Of a stretch of 64,000 nucleotides of DNA, positions 24,001 through 34,823 are shown piece after piece. The position numbers and the translations under genes were made by a program. How positions within the stretch are numbered: the stretch's first letter is position 1; every line of letters begins with the position of its first letter. This stretch comes from Turritopsis dohrnii (lineage: Eukaryota; Cnidaria; Hydrozoa; Anthoathecata; Oceaniidae). The stretch lies in NCBI GenBank assembly GCA_027922465.2, contig BQMF02000328.1:1-64000 (forward strand), given 5' to 3'. The notes below the pieces were generated by a model. That model searched no databases, was not told the origin of the DNA, and worked only from the letters and a program-made list of their open reading frames with translations.

Positions 24001-27000
24001 ATAGCTAAAGTGATGCTGAGTAGACAGACATTTGGAGCTGAGGTGGAACTTAAGCTGAGCTGTACGTATCCAGAGCTTAAAAAGCATTACAGCCCACACA
24101 TGAAACAAACAATGAAATTTTTTCAGATAAAATCCCAGACATTTCAAAAACAAACAAGATGCCCTTACGGGCAGAAAGATTTCTGCAAAATCAGCTGAAG
24201 TATGAAAGATGGAAGACTAACAATAACATTCTTGAAACTTGAATGATTTTGAATGATTGAACAATACAATACAATACAGTACAACATTGACTGCTGCTCA
24301 GTGTAGACTGAGAGGTACAGCAGGTGGGAATTGTAACACACAAAGTAAAATGAGTTTTGTTATTGAAATTTAAAGTTAAATGTGTTCAAACAGCTGGCCA
24401 AAAATGTGCTACCAGTGAAAATTTTCATGAATAAATGATTTGAAATTATATGTTCACTCTTTTGAATGTTTGAATGAGAGTGAAAAATGTAAAAAGTACT
24501 CTTATATATAATTACATAAACAATACACAAATTACATATAAAAGAAAAGTGTGACATAACGATCAACCGAACATGACCTAATTTAATCTAACAAAATAGA
24601 AGAAAGTTTATAAAAATTCTTTAAGAAATTCGAAAAAAAGGTTGAATGATCTTTACAGCATAATATCATGTTAAAACTTGATATGATATGTACTTCCAAT
24701 CTTCTTAATTATATACATAAAACAGAATTCCCAATGCTGCAAATACATAATCAAAAATCTTGATCGTTAAAAGTATATGCTCTATAAATTTATACCGAAA
24801 ATTTTGTAGTGTTACTAATTGTATAAAGTATTTTGAATTTATACACAGAACATTTCAATTTGTGTGATTAGGAAGATCATTCGTAATTAGGGGCATTGGC
24901 AGTATAATATAGCTAGAAAATCATCAATCAAGAGTGGTGCAGAGTAGACAACCACTTAACATTGGAGCTAAGGAGGAAACAGAGCTTAAAAAGTATACAG
25001 CACAAGCAGGAAACAAACAAAAATCTTTTGTATCTAGAAAGGCTTAAACATTGAGACATTTTTCCCTAATACAAACACATAGCTTTTTGACTTTGTACAA
25101 CTTTTTAGTTAGAAAAGAACAATCACACTACAGAAGAATTATTATATTATTATAAGTGTACGTTTTCCTCAGAGCTTCATGAAAGCTTAATTGACACTAC
25201 AAAAACTTTGTTGACACTAAAAAACTTTAAACTGTATATTCCACCATTAAATTTATTTGCATCCGAAAGAAAATATTTACTTTATTTTGGAGGCACAGAA
25301 AAATGTAAAGTGTATCACAAACAAAAAAGTAAACAAAAATTTTGATCATGAAAAATACATGATCCAAATATTATATACATATATATATATAACTGAAAGT
25401 TGAAATTTTTTTTTATATACAGAATGTGAAGTGTTTCGAATTATATATTTATTAAAATTAGGAAGACTTGTTCATACTTAGAGACATTGGTAACCTAAAA
25501 ACTACACTGATCACCAACAAAAAACAATACTGCATTTCAAAGCATTATACAAAGCAAATAACCTTAAAATAGCTAAAGTGATGCTGACTAGACAGACATT
25601 TGGAGGTGGAACTTAAGCTGAGCTGTACGTATCCCGAGCTTAAAAAGCATTACAGCCCACACATGAAACAAACAATGAACTTTTTTCAGATAAATTCCCA
25701 GACATTCAAAAACAAAAAAAGCATAATATACCTTTTTCATTCTCTGTTTACAAAACGATACGAAAAGTCACCATTGAATCATTACAAGATAATAATAAAT
25801 TACTGCTCGAGATTTTATTCTTCATTTTCAGTTTTGGAAACGTGCATCTTCTTTAATTATACTGACTAAAGATCCTTTGGGATCCTTTTGGTTGGTTCTT
25901 TGTTGTGAATTTCTTCGACTGAAATGCGTGACTTTGGTTTCGTGTAAACATTCGCACGAGATTTCAAAAAACCGCTAGGTTTGGACAGTAAGAAGAAGAA
26001 GAAGAACAGAGCCGGTTTTAAGGTATTTCTTGCTTTCGCAGAAATCCAAAAAAGCATATAATTCTTGCGGTCGGCGTGACGTCATAATCTTTTGTTTCGA
26101 ACCTTAGTCTACCATTATGACCGAGGGGAAAACAAGAAGTTCTTTTAGCACGTTCACCAGTGGAAGTAACACGTATTTTGAACTTGTGAATCATGCCAAA
26201 GAGTTGCTGTGTATTTAACTGCAGTAATAACTACAAAAATCATCCGGAACTAAGTTACTACTTAATACCGTCCGACTCAAAACGTCGTAAATTGTGGCTT
26301 GATGCTATAAATCGCAAATCAGTATCGTCTCCTAAGAAACGCTGGTCACCTAAATCTAAATATGTTTACGTCTGCTCGAAACACTTCATAAGTGGTAAGC
26401 AAAATTTTTGATAATTAGTTCTCCTATTCTCCTGTAGTATATATGTTTGGAAGAAAGCTATTCTTTCTATGTTACTGAATATACATTTTTTTTGTGTAGG
26501 GAAAAAGGAAGATTTTAGCCACCATCCTGATTATGTGCCATCACTTTACATGTCATCATCCTGCACGAAAGGGAGATCTCCCCATCGACAACATGCTAAA
26601 GTACAAAGAAGTGAAAGACGTGCAAATAGGCAGCATCTCAGTGAGTATATTTAACTCCCTAATGTGATAGTGTTGAAATGAAATTTTAAAAAAGGTTTTC
26701 AGCTTTTGCAATATTGATTTTGTATGACATTGTGATATATTTTTGATAAAGTTAATTTCTAATTATTTTCAGAAGTACGAAAGACACTAAACTTAACGAA
26801 GGAAAGCAGAACAGAATGTGATGAGGATAATGAAGAAAGACCTGATGTCGATTATCAACTAGAAAATTTGGATGTCGATACTGAATTGGCATGCTCATCC
26901 CATTCACCTAGGTCAAATGTGAGCACTATCACATTGAGGTCGCCAATCTCCACAACTGAACGTGAAGAAATTTATTACGAAATGGAGAAACTAAGAGAAG

Positions 27001-30000
27001 AGCGTGATAAACTAAAGGAACAGAACTTTCATTTGAACTATTTAAAACAGGGAACTATTTGTATTGAAGCCATTCGAGCAAACCCACACAGCTGTAATTT
27101 GGTCACTGGTTTGAATTTTTGTTTGTTAGAAAAACTTTTGGATTATTTGATTCAAGGCATGCAAGAGGATTTGAGAACCACAAAGATAGACATGAAAAAC
27201 CAAATTTTGTTAGCAATTGTTAAACTAAAGCACAACATGAGTTTTGACATGTTATCATTTATTGCTAACACACCAAAAACTACACTCATTGACCACTTTT
27301 GGAAATGGATTGATATTATGTTCACTCGACTACGTTATCTTGTGAAGCCTGCTGATAGAGACAATATTTACCAAACCATTCCGAAAGTGTTCAAGGCAAA
27401 ATTTCCACATTTGACAAGTATTATTGACTGTTTTGAAGTCTCTGTAGAGTCACCCAGTGGATTAATGGCTAGAGCACAATTTTATAGCAATTATAAGAAA
27501 CATTGCACTATAAAGGTGCTTGTGTCTTGCACTCCACTTGGTGCTATCAACTTTATTTCAAAGTGTTATGGAGGAAAAGCATCAGATGTGCAGATGACAC
27601 GTGAATCCGGATTTACGACATTTCGGCATCATTCACCAGGTGATCAGATTTTAGCTGACCGGGGTTTCACCTTACATGACGACTTTGCAGCTGGTAGCAG
27701 TACAGAACTATACACACCAGCATTTACCAAAAATAAAAAACAACTTTCTGCCCAAGAAGTTGAAATATCACGGAAGATAGCATCTGTACGTATTCATATT
27801 GAACGAATTATTGGACTTATGAAAAATAAGTACACAATATTGAAAGGGATCATGCCGTTACGTACAGTTAAAAGTATAAAGGATGAAGCCACTTCAGCAA
27901 CACTGGCAAATTGTGATAAAATAGTGACAGTGTGTGCAGCCTTAACAAACCTTGGGGAAAGTATTGTGTTCAAATAGGAAACAACATTTTTAACAAGTGA
28001 TTATTAACATAAAAGATGTATACAACACAACTATTTACATACTATCAACTTTAAATATATAATCAACAAATATTCATTGTTTCTTCCTTGCTTTTCTACA
28101 TGCAGGGCAGTACCATGTTTCTGAAGTAGGTGCCCCTTTTAAGTTTACACAGCCATAGTGAAACCATTCATCACATTGGTCACACCCAACCATTTCAAGT
28201 GTCCCTGTAAACTTTGTTTTACACAAACAATAGAGTTTTTCATTTACTGTAGATTCTTCTGTGTTCTTACGTTTTTGTCCATTTTCAACTTTTCTTGTTA
28301 TAAGTTCTGGTAATATTACTCTATCCCAAAAAACATTTGCTTTTTCAAAGGCAATACCCAAAAAATTCTCATCAGGGTAAATCCGTACAATAACAAATTC
28401 TTTTGGTGTCCATACCATAAAATCACAATACTGAGTGCTGGTTACGTACATCTCCAACTGTACTTGATAGAAATACTGATGATTAGGGTCTAAGAAATAT
28501 CCCTGCTCATCAGTATATTTTATATAAAAATTGTCATTGTCAATTTCCCTTTTTAAGGATGATGTTTCTTCCTTCAATGTGTATGGACATTTCACTTCAA
28601 ATACACCTAATCCACAGCAGGAACAATTCACTGCCCCATCTGGTGAAGCACCATACCATGGCATATTTATATCCACACATAAACCGACTGGGAGAATTTC
28701 AAAGTCTAAATGTGCTTCCAAGTCAGTTAAACTCAATAACTCAGTAACATAGTTTTTATCGCCATAAATGTTCTGGTATAAAGTTGTTGCCACAGGTTCA
28801 TGTTCTCTTCCCCATAACAGTGGTTTTGCACGTACTGGGTGGATGGTGACTTTGCAAATTTTCAAAATTAAGGACATCGGTGGATTTTCTACTGATGCCT
28901 TCACAACTTCTCTAAACACTGACCCAGTGATGCGACCAGCCCTTTGTTGATACCAGCTTTCTGATAAAGATTGATTCCTGGTAGCCTCTTCAATGTAACA
29001 TGCCTGATCAGGTGTAACTTTTAAAGCATCCTTTTGTGTAACACAGTAAGAGTTCCAATCATCGGTATATTTAGTACTATCGGCAGTGTATAGTGATCTG
29101 AGTGTAGGTGGTAACTTATTACATTCCTTTGGCGTTGAATTATCTATAAAATTATTGGTAAAATCACCAAATAAACTAAGAGCCACTGTCTTTGGTTGAA
29201 CCTGGTGTATTTCTTTCAAGAAATTCATTTTCTCTTCTTCAGATGGTTCATTTGGCATGTCTTTGACTTTGTCAGATAATTTCTGCTTTGCCTTATCTGA
29301 ATAAATATTTATCATTGAAACTGGCGCCCCAGGTATATTTCTCGTGAATGTTTGATTCCATTTACATGGTATATCCGTTGGAGCATCATGTGTAAGGCCA
29401 GTGCGAACAGCAGCTTCTATCTTGTACAGTGTTGCACCAACATGAGAACATGTTTCTCCAAGACTAAAAAGACAAAAGGAGAAAATTAATGTCTTCTCTT
29501 CGGATGATACTTTCAAAGATCTAAAAACATCCCAAAGTACATGAAGAACATACCCTGCCATGCAGTCACAGTGAGCAGAAACAACATTTCCATCACTTTT
29601 AACTGCAACCCATGGTTTATGCATAGCACCAGTGGTCCTATATGATGGTCTCACATCACATTTCATAAGTACAATGCCTCCATCTAGTTTCATGTGCATA
29701 ATAGTTTGAACCCAGCCAGCTCGAAAAAATTTCCATGCCTCTAAGGATTTGAAATTTTCCATCGCCTCAGGTGTATAGATGCCTAAAATGAGAGAAAAAC
29801 CCATTTAATTTTTCACTCCATCAGCATAGGGCACAACATAATCAAGAATACTCCACTCAAGTTTAGCAGGCAAAATTAGAACATCACTAAAGTTCAACAC
29901 AATATCTACTTACGAGGACTTTTAATTAGGTAATGATATAGATGATGATAGCTTAAGGTTGGCCACTCAGTTGGATCTTCTTTCCAAGCACTTGCTGGAA

Positions 30001-32953
30001 ACTTGTATGGGCATTGCTTGAGACCTGTATGTTGTGTGATAAAGCAAAAAGTACTTAAATGTTTGATTACTAACACATTAAAAGGTATACATAGCAAAAG
30101 AAAGTTCACATGAACTCACCAATAAGTCGCAGTTTCATTTTATATCGTTCGGAAGATTCTTTCGGAAGGTTATCACAATACTCGTACGACATCTCGCATT
30201 GGTAGCTACAGAGAGAATGATTTGTTTTCCCCTCGTCCATAATGGCTGACAAATTTCACGGAGTAATTAGTTTGTCACGTGACTTTCCGACTCGGAGAAT
30301 ACCTTTTTCATTCTCTGTTTACAAAACGATACGAAAAGTCACCATTGAATCATTACAAGATAATAATAAATTACTGCTAGAGATTTTATTCTTCATTTTC
30401 AGTTTTGGAAACGTGCATCTTCTTTAATTATACTGACTAAAGATCCTTTGGGATCCTTTTGGTTGGTTCTTTGTTGTGAATTTCTTCGACTGAAATGCGT
30501 GACTTTGGTTTCGTGTAAACATTCGCACGAGATTTCAAAAAACCGCTAGGTTTGGACAGTAAGAAGAAGAAGAAGAACAGAGCCGGTTTTAAGGTATTTC
30601 TTGCTTTCGCAGAAATCCAACAAAGACGATCGTAAAGTATTTCTTGCTTACGCAGAAATCCAACAAAAAGAAAAACAAAGCCGGTTTTAATGTATTTCTT
30701 GCTTTCGCAGAAATCCAACAAGAGCCAGATGTCGCGAAACGGTAGCAGCAAATTTACTTGTCACACACAGAAGTTTTCGAAATTTCACTTAAAGTTAAAG
30801 TTCTAAAAAGTTCTTTAAAATTTGTTTTTTGAGATGTCTTACTGGTGGAAAACAGGCATAAACTATAAATATGTCTAAATGATTAGTTAGTGTAAATTAG
30901 GGTTTAATCATAAAACACCAGCAAATTTATTAAAAGACAAAAGAGTTATACAGTGTATTCCGTAATGTTGGAAACGGAAATGCGTGAGTGTGTAACGTAA
31001 TTTTTTTAAACGAGTTTTTTTTTATATAAACAAACATAGGTAATTTCAAGTATCTAAGTACTGTTGGTAGCATAAGTAACTAAAAGTCCCACTTTTATTA
31101 CACACTTATTTGATTAATATCCATTCCTTCATGGATCAAGTGACAAAATATCAAAAGAAACGTATTTTTAAATGTTTGATATGTAAAACATTCGAAAATT
31201 CGAAAAGGCTGTGTTCCGTCATTAGAATTTTCATTGTGTTATTAGTTGAGTCTCACAGACTCTATAGCGTAGGCTAACTGCCATTTCGGCTGGAGGAGTC
31301 TAAAGGTGTGTTAATATACGGTATTCGCTTTCGCTATTACCGTAGCAAATGTCATCAGTAATTTAACAATAACAAATACAAATCAATACAACATCAAGAT
31401 ATGCTCTCAATTTATTTTGCTTTGCTTGTTGTGTTTATAATTTCTGAAGCGTACGAATAAATCAATGCTGAAAATTTTATCTTAAACCAGGACAGTATCT
31501 GTTTTATGGCGATAGATGTATTCACCCGAGTACGAGTAATTTTACAAAAGGAGACCACTTGGTTTTAAGGTGGGGATGTGAAACTCCTGTTGCTCTTCAT
31601 ACGTTACAGCAGCTAGGTATGACGGTAATATATTCTCTTAGTATGTAACAAACAATATTTGTGGAGAGTTGGCGAATCGTTATTACCCAGTAACCCACAG
31701 AAACATCTTTAAGACGTCTTTCAAGTTACAAAAAAAGACGTCTTTCATCTTTTAACCAAATGCAGACGTATTAAAGACATCGTTTTGTATTTTGAAAGAC
31801 GTCTTAAAAACGACTTTTAAAATTTACAAATTTTTAAAATTTAATACGTCTGCATTTGGTTAAAAGATGAAAAACGTCGTTTGGTATCTTGAAGGACGTC
31901 TTAAAGACGTTTCTGTGTTTACTGGGCAATATTGTAGATTTCATTTTCCAACATTGAATGTTTGACAATTTTGTCGCCATAATTATTAAATCTAATTTAA
32001 TATTTTCTCCTGTTGTTTTTCTTCTTTTGACTGGTGTTTTCTAAAGCCTGGTTCACACCTGGCGATTACGACGACTATGATGATTGAAAAAACTTAATCG
32101 TCGCAATCAGTAATTTCGATATTTCATCCTTGTAATCACCAGACCTTATGATGATTACAAAAGTGTTCACATTAGATGATTACCATGATTGCCACGATTA
32201 CGCTGAGTTTTAATGGTCGTAATCGTTGTAATTCCCAGATTTGAAACAAGCTTAAATAGATGAGTCTCCTTGTCCTTTTTTCCCTATTGTATATTCAATT
32301 GATAATGCACAACTCGATGATAATTTCTCATTTACATAAGTCATTCCACTTCCATCAAGCACGCTACTTTGTATCCACCAAAATCTCTGAAAAGTTATCT
32401 ACTATCGTAGTTAGCAATGATTAGTTATGATGTCCCCTAACGAATATACTTTTCATTCACAATTATTTTTTTAGTGCCAGGAAGAGTTCTTACAGAAATA
32501 TGGTTTTCTTTGCCTCATATGTCGTCCGTTGCAGCACTTACAACTAGATCAAGCTACCCTAACTCTCCCGACTTAGTTACGTGGTATCACAACTTAGATA
32601 CTCCAGATTATCGCGCAGATTTAAATAACTTTGGTAGAAGAATGAGAATGAAGTTTACATCACCAGAGACTGGTCCTCATACCTTTTCCATGGCTTGTGA
32701 TAGTTTCTGCCAATTATTCATTGGCGATGATGAAGCTTCGAAAAGATATATTGCTTCTTCTAATCTTACTGGAGTGGACCGATACGATTACAGATATTCT
32801 TCTCAGCCAGAACAGCTTGTGGGTGGTCAAAAGTATTATTTAGAAATTTTGCTAGTTTCATTAACTTGGGCCGATCATGTTGCTGTTGGTGTAAAGTTTC
32901 CAAGTGGTAAAGAAGCTTTCCCGATTACTGAACGATACCTAACTATACCTTGA
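15049..32953 (+). CDS. Gene B: paralogue of gene A with a 15-kb intron (5 exons)
   Basis: Exons 15049-15411, 15783-15867, 16330-16593, 31491-31616 and 32475-32953 correspond one to one with gene A. Lengths are identical except that exon 4 is 126 rather than 129 nt. Phases match, giving 438 codons plus stop. Domain order is the same: weak signal, PAN/apple-like module (same six Cys), Cys-rich linker, beta-trefoil-like region, PA14. Exon 1 is nearly identical to that of A, while the trefoil and PA14 parts have more substitutions (for example LVSLTWAD for LATLGGGD). Intron 3 is 16594-31490 and contains the tandem array, the Ginger-like element and the ISL2EU element. Splice sites bordering it (GTAAGT; ACCAG) are intact. 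The start region is a local duplication (see findings). It is possible that exons 1-3 and 4-5 are no longer transcribed together. Confidence 0.8.
18327..18475. mobile_element. Short hairpin MITE
   Basis: About 40-bp inverted repeats (TAGTTTATACGGTC...TGCCTTGTCTAATGTAAATC and its reverse complement with a few mismatches) flank about 60 bp. It is inserted within the second unit of the tandem array. Confidence 0.75.
20621..20655 (+). repeat. (AATAC)n microsatellite
   Basis: About six AATAC units; shorter versions occur at the same position in the unit copies at 24263 and 63615, so repeat number has changed between copies. Confidence 0.8.
21640..22070. repeat. Tandem array of ~125-bp units inside the Ginger-like element
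   Basis: Four diverged units contain GAATGAGCC(A/G)TAATTAG, AAGGTCTT(A/C)(A/G)CCAGGTAACTTTT, GGCTATCAGGTGGCC and CGCGCATG in order. A shorter array (CAAATGTAGTAA three times, 21584-21632) precedes it. Confidence 0.75.
22625..23060. repeat. Tandem array of ~120-bp units inside the Ginger-like element
   Basis: Four units share TCTGTAAATTTGGACCAAAT, GGGCCTAAAAT(C)CCCTTTT, AAAATTCGCCTCAT and CAGAATCTT; the third lacks a few bases in the middle. The style resembles the array at 58899-59402, but the sequence differs. Confidence 0.8.
25728..26049. repeat. Direct repeat R1 (322 bp) left of the ISL2EU element
   Basis: Matches R2 (30299-30620) over its whole length with one mismatch seen (CTCGAG here, CTAGAG in R2). 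It is the tail part of the array unit, ending in the GGACAGTAAGAAG region plus about 45 bp. Confidence 0.9.
26193..27977 (+). CDS. ISL2EU transposase: THAP zinc finger + DDE_Tnp_4 domain (3 exons)
   Basis: Exons 26193-26394, 26500-26640 and 26773-27977 join in phase (GTAAGC, GTGAGT donors; TGTAG, TTCAG acceptors) to 515 codons plus stop. Residues 1-90 are a THAP DNA-binding domain with the C2CH ligands Cys5, Cys10, Cys61 and His64, the invariant Trp35, and the following PDYVPS motif. A charged coiled-coil segment occupies about 180-205. The C-terminal half is a DDE_Tnp_4 catalytic domain with Asp333 (IIDC), Asp410 (LADRGF) and Glu458 (RIHIERIIG) as the likely metal-binding triad, plus the family motif FTKNKKQLSAQE. 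It should bind the transposon ends and catalyse cut-and-paste transposition. All key residues are present, so it may be active. The ATG at 26119, close to the TIR, leads to a short frame (MTEGKT...) that stops, so 26193 is preferred. Confidence 0.9.
28074..30240 (-). CDS. ISL2EU second protein: SWIM finger + YqaJ nuclease + PHD finger (4 exons)
   Basis: Minus-strand exons 30240-30120, 30024-29914, 29782-29554 and 29463-28074 join in phase to 616 codons plus stop. The 90-nt intron 29464-29553 has no stop in frame, but removing it restores the SWIM core, CDC (149-151) followed by LGETCSHVGA (Cys159, His161). The YqaJ/lambda-exonuclease-like region (about 315-490) has the catalytic-type signatures GREHE, SPDG (Asp429) and EVKCP (Glu443, Lys445). 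A C-terminal PHD finger (about 565-612) has the Cys4-His-Cys3 pattern YCLC...CDQC..WFHYGC...WYCPAC. This accessory nuclease, probably chromatin-reading, is typical of ISL2EU elements; its exact role in transposition is not known. The first codons (MDEGKT) lie in the inverted end and mirror the MTEGKT at 26119 on the other strand. The gene stops 96 bp from the transposase stop, tail to tail. Confidence 0.87.
30299..30620. repeat. Direct repeat R2 (322 bp) right of the ISL2EU element
   Basis: Near-identical partner of R1 at 25728-26049, in the same orientation. Confidence 0.9.
30583..30722. repeat. Short tandem repeat, three units
   Basis: The words GGTTTTAAGGTATTTCTTGC and TTCGCAGAAATCCAACAA recur three times with small changes (GTAAAGTATTTCTTGCTTACG in the middle unit). 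The first unit is the end of R2. Confidence 0.75.
30723..31099. other. Intronic spacer with a mariner-like fragment
   Basis: Contains TACAGTGTATTCCGTAATGTTGG at 30950-30972, related to the end of the MITE at 54593, then low-complexity T-rich DNA. The rest is featureless. Confidence 0.4.
31100..31358. repeat. Dispersed repeat, copy 2 of an inverted pair
   Basis: Reverse-complement relative of 12153-12400, lying just upstream of gene B exon 4. Confidence 0.65.
31686..31926. mobile_element. MITE with CCCAGTAA termini and GACGTC repeats, gene B intron 4
   Basis: Inverted ends CCCAGTAA(A/C)CCACAGAAAC...GTTTCTGTGTTTACTGGG are followed inwards by repeated AAGACGTCTTT words. The inner arms (GACGTATTAAAGAC, TTTTAACCAAATGC) also pair. 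Gene A has the uninterrupted sequence CGTTATTAATATTGTAG at the equivalent position (10810-10826), so this inserted after the duplication. A diverged copy is at 55358. Confidence 0.8.
32046..32232. repeat. GGCGATTACGA-type inverted repeat in intron 4 of gene B
   Basis: Counterpart of 10929-11130 in gene A, better preserved: GGTTCACACCTGGCGATTAC, later repeated and inverted CGATTACGA words. Probably an old MITE present before the gene duplication. Confidence 0.5.
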
Positions 32954-34823
32954 ATCATTATCAACTTAATTACTTAATATAATGATAAAAATGATGAATG
33001 ACTGACAAACCATAATTATAAATTTTATCGAAGCAACGACTGCAAAAGCATATGTACCTAAATGTTCACACATTTAAAAGTGAAGGAATTCTACTCGCAT
33101 TACTTTCCGAACAAGGCTTAATAGTAAATGTTTATTTGTTTCTTAAATTGTTAAGTGAAATAAGCTATACTAGACGTTCATATTAAGCCTGCGTTGTGTC
33201 ACCCAAAGTGAAGTTAGTAATTGGCAAAGGAATGTATGATTTGGGTCTCAATGTATTGGTCTTGCACCGACCTCTCGTACTGGATGAGAAATAATTTCTC
33301 TCACAGCACACACCTACCATTTTGCGCGAAAGAAGGACAAACAAACAGGCGGATATTGCAGATAACTTGAACGTTAGGGTTCAGTGAGGAAAGAATCTAC
33401 ATAATCTTTTGTCTGCGCCTATCTAAATAAACCTATCCTGACTACGCGATTGCCAAATTATTGATAGACCATATTACGTGAAAGAAGTTTTTACGGGTGA
33501 TATTAAAAAAAGCGTTTTAACATTCACGTGGTATTGTATTAAGATTCCTTTTCATGTACATTTGTTCATTTTATGTGTAGATATTGTATATAGATTTTTC
33601 TGAATGGTTTTATCATTTGAAGATATTTGTATATAATAACAAGACTCAACGAGATTGAGTAAGATTTCGCGAAATATATCGGGTACGGATATATTTTTAA
33701 AAAGAGGTCTTGAAAGTAACAAAATCATTGCTCCAATGAAACGAGGGAGAAAAACGATGTCTTGGCAGTTCGCTATAATTTCGTTCCGTATTATACATAC
33801 ATGCGTTAGTGACAGAGGCTGGCTAGTTGCCGTATAGGTAAATGAAAGTTATTGTTCATTTAAAAACTGCATCAACATGTAAGGGATGCATGTGCGTGTT
33901 ATCACCCGTCAGCCAGCGATTACAGAGAATGCGTGAAAACCGAGATGTACATGACTTGTTCATGCAGACTATACGGCAGGAACATCTGATAGTTTTCTTG
34001 AAAAATTAATGAAATAACTATATCATTATTAGTTCCAAGAAAGGACAACCCTATAATGCTTCATTTACTTTGCTATAATGGTTCGAACTTTTTATTTCAA
34101 TCAAAGGACGCGGTTATGAAGTGGAAAAGACGAGTAACAGGAGGATAAAACAAAGTGGTTTATGCAACAATAATTTCCAGTTCTTTATACATAATAGTTG
34201 GAAATATCTATAGACAGGAAAATCACATAAATAAAATATATGATTTAAAACATATGTAAGTATTATTAAAAAACCAGCAGTGCAAAATAAAAAAGTGAGA
34301 AAGTAATAGTGGAAATACAGCTGATACTAATAATGGGGAAATTAAGGTTCTTTATGAACCAACAAAAAAACGTGTATCTTTCAAACTTTGCTAATAATTT
34401 TCTCATAAATTATCCCAGAAATAATGACCAAGGCTCAGTTTATGTTGCACATTGGTATGTCTAGAAAACTTTAAAACAGGCTTGAATGGATCGCATGTTC
34501 CTTCAAATAATTAATTGCTATTGTATGAATTTGAAACCATAACCGAAGTACCGAACAGTGCACATTGAGTATGGTCACATCTGTCTTTGGTTCAACGGTT
34601 CCATTGTTTTAAATGTTTCAAATTTGTCATGCTTATATCTTCATACCAACTCATACATTGATATTGATTACTCTTGATGACTATATACTTAAAAATTATA
34701 AAACAGATAAATTGACAACATTATTTTATAAATGTCCCTCTCACAAAATGACACTTCCTACAATAACCAAACAATACTTTTGTATAGATACATGATGATA
34801 TAATTTCTAAAGAACTCAAGCAG
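32954..34823. other. Non-coding spacer after gene B
   Basis: The first about 60 bp match the gene A 3' flank (TGAATCATTATC, AATGATGAATGACTG). Beyond that no gene or repeat could be supported. Confidence 0.45.

Larger units (their letters stand above)
16753..26049. repeat. Tandem array of a degenerate 1.5-2 kb repeat unit in gene B intron 3
   Basis: Units begin at about 16756, 18258, 20052, 20513 and 24156 with CAAGATGCCC...GGC followed by ATTTCTGC and CAGCTGAAG. Complete units end in CTAGGTTTGGACAGTAAGA plus an A/G-rich tail. Internal landmarks recur in order: GGAGCTGA(G/A)G, GAGCTGTA(C/T)GTATCCAGAGC, then CACACATGAAACAAAC. The unit from 20052 is short. The units from 20513 and 24156 are the closest pair; the first is enlarged by the element at 21219-23305. 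No credible protein is encoded; open frames such as 23848-24198 are not supported. A further copy starts at 63504. Confidence 0.8.
26058..30300. mobile_element. ISL2EU-type DNA transposon, apparently complete
   Basis: Two convergent genes, a THAP/DDE transposase (+) and a SWIM-YqaJ-PHD protein (-), lie within imperfect inverted ends. Left 26060-26140 and reverse-complemented right 30215-30300 share ATTCT, GTCGG, GTGAC and finally CCATTATG(G)ACGAGGGG. A DDE_Tnp_4-type transposase encoded opposite a YqaJ-nuclease gene is the known layout of the ISL2EU (IS4EU) group. The outer limits are approximate. A 2-bp AT duplication is possible (about 26058-26059 and 30299-30300), and the array unit keeps a related unoccupied-looking sequence GCATAATATACC at 25721. 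Confidence 0.82.

Noticed and set aside
23848..24198. 116-aa open frame in the array unit
   Set aside because: The frame is not preserved in the neighbouring copy at 25420-25720, where indels change it; no domain is seen.
25728..30620. R1/R2 as LTRs of a retrotransposon
   Set aside because: They are tails of the array unit, lack TG...CA ends, and the enclosed genes are DNA-transposon genes with inverted ends.
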